From contig NZ_FTOT01000009.1 of the NCBI RefSeq assembly GCF_900156815.1, positions 1 through 64,000 of the forward strand: DNA of 64,000 nucleotides. The letters are read 5' to 3'. Made by a program: the position numbers and the translations under genes. This DNA is from Gemmobacter megaterium (GTDB lineage: Bacteria; Pseudomonadota; Alphaproteobacteria; Rhodobacterales; Rhodobacteraceae). Under the pieces are notes generated by a model. It was not told the origin of the DNA and ran no database searches. It worked only from the letters and a program-made list of their open reading frames with translations. How positions within the stretch are numbered: the stretch's first letter is position 1; each line of letters opens with the position of its first letter. Below are positions 58,381 through 64,000 of the stretch, piece by piece.

Positions 58381-59327
58381 ACGTGCCAATCTGGTCCATA
58401 TCGGTGTTGCGCGGATGGGGGGCGGCCGTGCTGGCCTTGCTGGTGCTGGCGCTGATCAGCCCGACGATGCGCGCGGGTGTGTTCGATCCACGCGCAGCGG
58501 TGCTGCTGGCGGTCTGGGGCGGCAGTTGGGCGGTCAATGCGTGGCTGGCCTCCTTGCCGCGCAGCCGGATGGTGGCCGGAGTGGTCGCCGCCCTTTTTGG
58601 TGCCACGCTGATCGTGCTGTGGGAACTGATCGTGCGGCTTTACGCCGTGTCGCCGGTCATCCTGCCTGCGCCATCGGCGGTGGCTGCGCAATTCGTCAAT
58701 TCCACGCCCATACTATGGGCCGATTTCGTCCAGACCATCCTGAAAGGGGCGCTGTCGGGCTATCTCATCGGCTGCGGCGCGGCGCTTGTGACCGCGGTGG
58801 CTGTGGATCGTTCGCCGTTCCTGCAACGCGGCCTGCTGCCGGTGGGGAATTTTGTCGCGGCCCTGCCCATTGTGGGAATCGCGCCCATTCTTGTGATGTG
58901 GTTCGGGTTTGACTGGCAATCCAAGGCGGCGGTCGTCGTGGTGATGGTGTTCTTTCCGGTGCTGGTCAACTGCGTCGAAGGGCTGAAAGCCGCCGATCCG
59001 ATGCAGCGCGACCTGATGGCGACATGGAGCGCAAGCTATTGGCAAAGCCTGTTCCAGTTGCGCCTGCCGGCGGCCATGCCCTTCATCTTCAACGGGCTGA
59101 AAATCGCCAGCACCCTGGCGATGATCGGTGCTATCGTTGCCGAATTCTTCGGCAGCCCTGTCGTCGGAATGGGCTTCCGCATCTCGACCGAGGTCGGCAA
59201 GCTGCGGCTTGACATGGTCTGGTCGGAAATCGCGGTTGCGGCGCTGGCCGGGTCGGCCTTCTATGGCCTTGTCGCGCTGATCGAAAAGCGGATGACCTTC
59301 TGGCATCCGTCGCAAAGAAGCCGCTGA
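58377..59327 (+). CDS. ABC transporter permease 2
   Basis: This 316-residue protein has six or more spans (GWGAAVLALLVLALISP, VVAALFGATLIVLWELIVRL, GYLIGCGAALVTAVAV, FVAALPIVGIAPILVMWFGF, AAVVVVMVFFPVLVNCVEGL). The EAA-type loop is ATWSASYWQSLFQLRLPAAM followed by PFIFNGLKIA. It belongs to the same family as permease 1 and is coupled to it by ATGA. Confidence 0.9.
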   Translation: MNVPIWSISVLRGWGAAVLALLVLALISPTMRAGVFDPRAAVLLAVWGGSWAVNAWLASLPRSRMVAGVVAALFGATLIVLWELIVRLYAVSPVILPAPSAVAAQFVNSTPILWADFVQTILKGALSGYLIGCGAALVTAVAVDRSPFLQRGLLPVGNFVAALPIVGIAPILVMWFGFDWQSKAAVVVVMVFFPVLVNCVEGLKAADPMQRDLMATWSASYWQSLFQLRLPAAMPFIFNGLKIASTLAMIGAIVAEFFGSPVVGMGFRISTEVGKLRLDMVWSEIAVAALAGSAFYGLVALIEKRMTFWHPSQRSR

Positions 59328-59352
59328 GAGCGGCCCAACAGGAGAGGGAACT

Positions 59353-60330
59353 ATGACCAAGTGGATGCTTTCCGCAGTTTCGGCCCTGGCAATGGCCAGC
59401 GCCGCCCAGGCGGCCGATGATGTCACCCTGCAACTCAAATGGGTGACTCAGGCGCAGTTTGCCGGGTATTTCGTGGCGCTTGAGAAAGGGTTCTACGATG
59501 AAGAGGGGCTGAACGTCACCATCAAGCCGGGCGGGCCGGATGTGGCCCCGGTTCAGGTGCTGATGGGCGGCGGCGCGGATGTCATGGTTGACTGGATGCC
59601 CTCGGCGCTTGCGGCGCGTGAACAGGGGGCGCCGGTTGTGAACATTGCCCAGCCGTTCAAATCGTCGGGCATGATGCTGACCTGCCTGAAAGAATCCGGC
59701 GTTGCGACCCCGGCCGACTTCAAGGGCAAGACGCTGGGCGTCTGGTTTGGCGGCAATGAATACCCGTTCCTGAACTGGATGAACAAGCTGGGCCTGAAAA
59801 CCGATGGCAGCGATGTCACCGTGCTCAAGCAAGGGTTCAACGTCGATCCGCTGCTGCAAAAGCAGGCGGCCTGCATTTCCACCATGACCTATAATGAATA
59901 TTGGCAGGTGATCGACGCAGGCGTGTCCGCCGATGACCTTGTGACCTTCAAGTACGAAGACGAGGGCGTGGCGACACTGGAAGACGGCCTGTATGTCATC
60001 GAGGACAAGCTGAGCGACCCCGCCTTTGTCGAGAAGATGGCCAGGTTTGTCCGCGCCTCGATGAAGGGCTGGAAATACGCCGAAGCCAACCCGGACGAAG
60101 CCGCAATGATCGTTCTGGACAATGACGAGACCGGCGCCCAGACCGAAGGCCACCAAAAGCGCATGATGGGCGAGATTGCCAAGCTGACCGCCGGATCCGA
60201 TGGCACGCTGGATGCCGCAGATTATGATCGGACGGTCGCGGCGCTGATGTCTGGCGGATCTGACCCGGTGATCACCAAGGCCCCCGAAGGCGCCTGGACC
60301 AGTGCGGTGACGGATGCGGCGCTGAAGTGA
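59353..60330 (+). CDS. Periplasmic substrate-binding protein, NMT1/THI5-like
   Basis: This 325-residue protein has a signal peptide (MTKWMLSAVSALAMASAAQA, cleavage after residue 20). The NMT1/ThiY-type lobe starts VTLQLKWVTQAQFAGYFVAL with FYDEEGLNVTIKPGGPDVAP. Later segments are GKTLGVWFGGNEYPFLNWMN and MTYNEYWQVIDAGVSADDLV. This class binds pyrimidine precursors, uracil-like or hydantoin-like rings. In this operon a pyrimidine or its hydrolysis product is the best guess. AGGAGAGGGAAC precedes the ATG. Confidence 0.9.
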   Translation: MTKWMLSAVSALAMASAAQAADDVTLQLKWVTQAQFAGYFVALEKGFYDEEGLNVTIKPGGPDVAPVQVLMGGGADVMVDWMPSALAAREQGAPVVNIAQPFKSSGMMLTCLKESGVATPADFKGKTLGVWFGGNEYPFLNWMNKLGLKTDGSDVTVLKQGFNVDPLLQKQAACISTMTYNEYWQVIDAGVSADDLVTFKYEDEGVATLEDGLYVIEDKLSDPAFVEKMARFVRASMKGWKYAEANPDEAAMIVLDNDETGAQTEGHQKRMMGEIAKLTAGSDGTLDAADYDRTVAALMSGGSDPVITKAPEGAWTSAVTDAALK

Positions 60331-60339
60331 TCGGCGCGC

Positions 60340-60404
60340 GGGAAAGGGGCGGCCCTTTCCCGGCATTCCAGGATTGGCAAGGGCCGGGGCATGATCCCCG
60401 GCCC
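60340..60404. terminator. Two hairpins closing the convergent ABC operon and adenosine kinase gene
   Basis: GGGAAAGGG/CCCTTTCCC (60340-60361, loop GCGG) and GGGCCGGGG/CCCCGGCCC (60381-60404, loop CATGAT) fill most of the 102-nt gap between convergent genes. No T run is present, so they are probable but not classical terminators. Confidence 0.5.
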
Positions 60405-60432
60405 GTTGCCGATACGCCTGCGGCGCGGCGGA

Positions 60433-61416
60433 TCAGAACAGTCCCTGAGCCCGGAACAAGGACTTGACGTCTTTTTCCGGGCGCGCGCCGAAATGCGCAA
60501 TCACTTCGCTGGCGGCAACACAGCCCATCTTGCCTGCTGTCAGCAGCGTCTGACCCGTGGCCAGGCCGTACAGGAACCCGGCTGCAAACTGATCGCCCGC
60601 CCCGGTCGCATCCACCGGCACCACGCGATGCACGGGCACGTTGAAACGCTGCGCGCCTGCGCGGATGATCACGTCGGACCCGGACCGGGTGCATACGATC
60701 AGCGGGCAGTCTGCCGCCGCCATATCCAGTGCCGTGTCGAGATCGGTTTCGTAGAGCGAGGACCATTCATGCTCGTTGCCGATCACATAATCCAGCTCTG
60801 TCACAAGCTGGCGAAAATCGCTGCGGTGACGATCGACGCAGAACGGATCGGACAGGGCGATACCCGCCTTGCCGCCCGCAGAACGGCAGGACCGTGCCGC
60901 CTTGAGAAACGCCTCTTTCCCCGGCGCCTTGTCGAAGAGATAGCCTTCGAGAAACAGAAAGTCGGTATCTGCCGTAACCGCTTCGGGGACATCGTCGGGG
61001 CCAAGATCCGCCGAGATGCCCAGATAGGTGTTCATCGACCGTTCGCCATCCGGTGTGACAAAGATCATGCTGCGCGAGCTGGGCAACGAGGCACCGGGAA
61101 CCGGCGGGTTCGGAAAGTCGGTGCCTTCAGCTTGCAGGGCCTTGGCATAGAACCGGCCAAGGGCGTCATCGCGCACCCGGCCGATGAAGGCGGTTTTCAG
61201 CCCCAGATTGCCGCAACCGGCCAGGGTGTTTCCCACCGACCCGCCCGGCGCCTCTGTTCGATCCGTCATCGCGGCGTAAAGCACCTCGGCCCGCTCGCGC
61301 TCGACAAGCTGCATGATGCCCTTGGTGATGCCCATGTGGTCAAGGAAGGTGTCGTCGGTTTGGGACAGAACATCGACAATGGCGTTGCCGATGCCGACCA
61401 CCTGATAGCGTTTCAT
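60433..61416 (-). CDS. Adenosine kinase, PfkB family
   Basis: This 327-residue ribokinase-fold enzyme has GIGNAIVDVLSQTDD at the start, GGSVGNTLAGCGNLG, the second signature VPVDATGAGDQFAAGFLYGL with the catalytic Asp, and a NEHEW motif (IGNEHEWSSLY). The sequence fits bacterial adenosine kinases that make AMP from adenosine. The frame opens 8 codons earlier, but ATG 61416 overlaps the nth stop and gives the family start MKRYQVVGIG. Confidence 0.88.
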   Translation of the reverse strand: MKRYQVVGIGNAIVDVLSQTDDTFLDHMGITKGIMQLVERERAEVLYAAMTDRTEAPGGSVGNTLAGCGNLGLKTAFIGRVRDDALGRFYAKALQAEGTDFPNPPVPGASLPSSRSMIFVTPDGERSMNTYLGISADLGPDDVPEAVTADTDFLFLEGYLFDKAPGKEAFLKAARSCRSAGGKAGIALSDPFCVDRHRSDFRQLVTELDYVIGNEHEWSSLYETDLDTALDMAAADCPLIVCTRSGSDVIIRAGAQRFNVPVHRVVPVDATGAGDQFAAGFLYGLATGQTLLTAGKMGCVAASEVIAHFGARPEKDVKSLFRAQGLF

Positions 61417-62057
61417 GCAGTTTTTTCCTCGAACGGGCAAAGATCATGGATCAGGCAATCCGCGCAGCGCGGTTTGCGGGCGGTGCAGATATAGCGGCCA
61501 TGCAGGATCAGCCAGTGATGGGCATGTTGCTGGAATTCGGCGGGGATCTGGTCTTCGATGGCGCGCTCCACCGTTTCCACATCCTTGCCGGGGCAGATGC
61601 CCGTGCGGTTGCCGATCCGAAAGATATGGGTGTCCACCGCCTGCGCCGGAATGTGCCACCACATGTTCAGCACCACATTCGCCGTCTTGCGCCCCACGCC
61701 GGGCAGCGATTGCAGCGCCGCGCGCGACGATGGCACCTGCCCGCCATAGTCGCGCACCAGAATTTCCGACAGGCGGATGACGTTCTTGGCCTTGTTGCGA
61801 TAGAGGCCAATGGTCTTGATGTGGTCGATCAGCCCTTCTTCGCCCAAGGCGAGCATCTTTTCCGGCGTATCGGCAATGGGGAACAGGCCGGCGGTGGCCC
61901 GGTTCACGCCCTTGTCGGTGGCCTGTGCCGACAGCGCCACGGCGACCAGCAGGGTGAAGGCATTGGTATGATGCAATTCACCCTTGGGTTCCGGCTCTGC
62001 GGCTTGGAACCTGGTGAAGATCTGGTGGATCGTGGCATAGGGAAGCTGTGCGGCCAT
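61413..62057 (-). CDS. nth: Endonuclease III (DNA glycosylase/AP lyase)
   Basis: This 214-residue protein has LLVAVALSAQATDKGVNRAT with the catalytic Lys (ATDKxVN). The HhH is LQSLPGVGRKTANVVLN, the catalytic Asp lies in VDTHIFRIGNRTG, and the 4Fe-4S loop is CTARKPRCADCLIHDLC (C-x6-C-x2-C-x5-C). It removes oxidised pyrimidines. Start MAAQLPYATI at 62057; the longer frame upstream is antisense to the Ada-like gene. The stop overlaps the adenosine kinase start. Confidence 0.95.
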   Translation of the reverse strand: MAAQLPYATIHQIFTRFQAAEPEPKGELHHTNAFTLLVAVALSAQATDKGVNRATAGLFPIADTPEKMLALGEEGLIDHIKTIGLYRNKAKNVIRLSEILVRDYGGQVPSSRAALQSLPGVGRKTANVVLNMWWHIPAQAVDTHIFRIGNRTGICPGKDVETVERAIEDQIPAEFQQHAHHWLILHGRYICTARKPRCADCLIHDLCPFEEKTA

Positions 62058-62219
62058 GGCGGCGGTTCTAGCCGCGCGGTGGCGATGCGGCAATGCGCAA
62101 AATCCGGGTCGCCGGGCGTGACCGCCAAGGATAGATTGGGCCAGAGACCGGGGGCCTCCCGCTCGGGTGGGGGCACTTTCCCGGAATACCCCCGAGGTGA
62201 TTGGAACAGGGCAGAGCGT

Positions 62220-63089
62220 ATGGACGGCCAGGATATTGACGATCAGGAAGGTGCCTATCACTACCGCGTCATGGCGCGGGCGCTGCGCGAACTGGATGCG
62301 GCGGGTCCGGGCTTGACGCTGGAGGAACTGGCGACGCGGATGGGCATGAGCACGGCCCATTTCCAACGGCTGTTCTCGGCCTGGGTCGGGGTCAGCCCGA
62401 AACGGTACCAGCAATATCTGATGCTGGATCACGCCCGCAGCCTGCTGCGAGACCGGATGACCCTGCTGGACACTGCGCAGGAGGTCGGGCTGTCCGGCAC
62501 CGGGCGGTTGCACGACCTGTTCTTGCGGTGGGAGGCGATGGCGCCAGGCGATTTCGCGCGCGGCGGGGCGGGGTTGCTGATCCGCTGGGCATGGGTGGAC
62601 ACGCCGTTTGGCCTTGCGCTGGCGATGGCGACGGATCGCGGGCTGTGCGGACTGGGCTTTGCCGAAGAGTTCGGTCAGGCGGCGACGATGGCCGATCTGC
62701 GCGCCCGTTGGCCCGAAGCCGCCTTTGTCGAGGATGCGGCCAGCGTCACGCCGCAGGTGAAGGCCGTGCTTGGCGGCGATGGGGGGCAGTTGCACCTTAT
62801 TGGGGCGCCGTTCCAGATCAAGGTCTGGGAGGCGCTGCTGCGTATCCCCTCTGGTCATGTCACCACCTATTCAGAGATCGCGCGCGTGGTGGGCAATCCG
62901 AAAGCGGTGCGGGCCGTCGGCACTGCGGTGGGGCGCAACCCGATCAGCCTGTTGATCCCGTGCCATCGCGCATTGCGGATGTCGGGGGGGCTGGGCGGGT
63001 ATCATTGGGGGCTGCCGGTCAAGCGGGCGATGCTGGCGTGGGAGGCCGCGCGGGCCGAGGCCGTTCAGGCGCAGGATTTTTCAGCATGA
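62220..63089 (+). CDS. Ada-like protein: AraC HTH fused to O6-methylguanine methyltransferase
   Basis: This 289-residue protein has an AraC-type HTH (residues ~30-115: LTLEELATRMGMSTAHFQRL, LLDTAQEVGLSGTGRLHDLF). The methyltransferase follows with VWEALLRIPSGHVTTYSEIA, AVGTAVGRNPISLLIPCHRA and acceptor C248. It lacks the N-terminal zinc/Cys phosphotriester-sensing domain of classical Ada, so it cannot use that switch. It repairs alkylated guanine and may still bind DNA. It is divergent from nth, placing two repair genes on one 162-nt promoter region. ATG 62220 lies after GGGCAGAGCGT. Confidence 0.9.
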   Translation: MDGQDIDDQEGAYHYRVMARALRELDAAGPGLTLEELATRMGMSTAHFQRLFSAWVGVSPKRYQQYLMLDHARSLLRDRMTLLDTAQEVGLSGTGRLHDLFLRWEAMAPGDFARGGAGLLIRWAWVDTPFGLALAMATDRGLCGLGFAEEFGQAATMADLRARWPEAAFVEDAASVTPQVKAVLGGDGGQLHLIGAPFQIKVWEALLRIPSGHVTTYSEIARVVGNPKAVRAVGTAVGRNPISLLIPCHRALRMSGGLGGYHWGLPVKRAMLAWEAARAEAVQAQDFSA

Positions 63090-63281
63090 CGGGAACCTTA
63101 TGCGTTCCGGCGCGTTGCCGCTGTGGAAACCAGCGGTTTGCCGCAGACCTTGCCACACGGCGGCATTTGCGGTGATGCGCGGAAAACCGCAGAGTGCTGT
63201 TCCGGGGCTTCAAGCCCGGTGCCGCAGGATGCTAGCATTTGGCAATGGCGACAGTTGCCGCCACCGGAGTGAGAGACAGTC

Positions 63282-63932
63282 ATGAAATTCAAGACCCCAG
63301 TTCTGATCGGTAGCGTGGCCATCATCGGCCTGACCGCCTGTGACCCCTATCCGCAGGGCAATCCTGACAACACGCGCACGCGCACCGGGGCAGCGACAGG
63401 CGCCGTGATTGGCGGTCTGATCGGCGCCACGTCGAACAGCAGCACGCGGCCCTTGGCCACCGTGGCAGGGGCTGCCGTGGGCGCGGCGATCGGCGGCGCC
63501 ATCGGGCAGGGGCTGGATCGTCAGGCCGCAGATCTGCGCGCCCAGACCTCGGGCAATATCGGTGTTGTGAATGCAGGCGACTATCTGGTCGTGACGATGC
63601 CGCAAGACCTGCTGTTCGCCACCGACAGTTCGTCCCTGCGCCCGGATCTGCAATCCGACCTGCGCGCCGTCGCAGGCAACCTGTTGCAGTATCCCAACAG
63701 CCGTATCGAGGTGATCGGGCATACCGACAGCACCGGCGATGCCGGCTACAACCGCAGCCTGTCCGCACGCCGCGCGCAATCGGTGGCGTCGGTGCTGATC
63801 GGCTCCGGTGTGCCATCCTCGCGCATTGCGACCATTGGCCGGGGCGAGGATGCACCTGTCGCCACCAACCTGACGCCGGAGGGTCGCGCGCAGAACCGCC
63901 GGGTCGAGGTCATCATCCGACCGACCAGCTGA
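63282..63932 (+). CDS. OmpA-family lipoprotein with glycine zipper (YiaD-like)
   Basis: This 216-residue protein starts MKFKTPVLIGSVAIIGLTAC, a lipobox LTAC with lipidated C20. A Gly-zipper segment follows (TGAATGAVIGGLIGATSN, AGAAVGAAIGGAIGQGLD). The C-terminal OmpA domain includes FATDSSSLRPDLQ, IEVIGHTDSTGDAGYNRSLS, ARRAQSVASVLI and NRRVEVIIRP, which bind the peptidoglycan peptide. It tethers the outer membrane to the wall. The 192 nt before it show no gene. Confidence 0.93.
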   Translation: MKFKTPVLIGSVAIIGLTACDPYPQGNPDNTRTRTGAATGAVIGGLIGATSNSSTRPLATVAGAAVGAAIGGAIGQGLDRQAADLRAQTSGNIGVVNAGDYLVVTMPQDLLFATDSSSLRPDLQSDLRAVAGNLLQYPNSRIEVIGHTDSTGDAGYNRSLSARRAQSVASVLIGSGVPSSRIATIGRGEDAPVATNLTPEGRAQNRRVEVIIRPTS

Positions 63933-63960
63933 TCCGGAGAATGGCGTTGTCACGATGCGC

Positions 63961-63985
63961 AACTGGTCATATGATTTGACCAGAG
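63961..63985. promoter_or_regulatory. Palindromic operator at the window edge, same layout as the glc operator
   Basis: AACTGGT (63961-63967) and ACCAGAG (63979-63985) are separated by 11 nt, the same half-site and spacing as the glcD operator; CTGGTCA/TGACCAG gives a perfect 7+7 core. It follows the OmpA-type lipoprotein gene, so it probably serves a gene beyond the window. Confidence 0.5.
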
Positions 63986-64000
63986 CAGGCGGAACTGGCG

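Overview
This window looks like a chromosomal segment of a GC-rich alphaproteobacterium of the Rhodobacteraceae/Paracoccaceae. The clues are high GC, a Rhodobacter-type porin, DUF1285, DUF2798, DUF3576 and DUF6478-like genes, a RutR-type pyrimidine regulator, glcDEF, and short intergenic repeats built on CATCTTGC-N2-CAAATACCC. The genus cannot be fixed from sequence alone. Most genes sit in compact operons with ATGA or TGATG overlaps.

Layout. (1) 1-5750 is an accessory zone. It starts at an initiator tRNA with a terminator, then a ParE/ParD toxin-antitoxin pair, then a scrambled prophage relic (tail tube, DUF6441, head-tail joining, decoration and S49 protease pieces), then the 3' part of an IS21-type element (istB), then a probable type II restriction-modification pair (MT-A70 methylase convergent with a BglII/BstYI-type nuclease). 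The nuclease start overlaps the aspS stop codon. (2) 5748-28707 is mainly housekeeping: aspS (with an unusual 70-residue low-GC insertion), pncA-pncB, trhO, pbpC with an alpha-2-macroglobulin-like protein, a hybrid histidine kinase, a GST, leuS-lptE-holA, a DUF3576 lipoprotein, a porin, yggS and a DUF2798 protein. (3) 28908-42613 holds DUF1285, then a four-gene MoxR/DUF58/DUF4159 operon, an M23 peptidase, a secreted Cys-rich protein, ilvD, a lipoprotein, two conserved unknowns and a trypsin-like protease. (4) 42675-51381 is catabolic: glcDEF with an upstream palindrome, a gamma-glutamyltransferase-family enzyme, thiolase, maleylacetoacetate isomerase and a patatin-like lipase. (5) 51467-60330 is a pyrimidine/hydantoin utilisation cluster. 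A RutR-like repressor is divergent from amidohydrolase, dihydropyrimidinase, SDR, VOC, ABC ATPase, GNAT, two permeases and a binding protein, with two TGACC-N4-GGTCA boxes in the divergent promoter. (6) 60433-64000 holds adenosine kinase, nth, an Ada-like methyltransferase, an OmpA-type lipoprotein, and a palindrome at the window edge with the same half-site and spacing as the glc operator.

The points most worth follow-up are the aspS insertion, the restriction nuclease coupled to aspS with an MT-A70 partner, the composition and operators of the pyrimidine cluster, the shared AACTGGT-N11-ACCAG palindromes, and the repeat family that supplies a ribosome-binding site and start codon to glcE. 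No CRISPR array, rRNA or integrase was seen.
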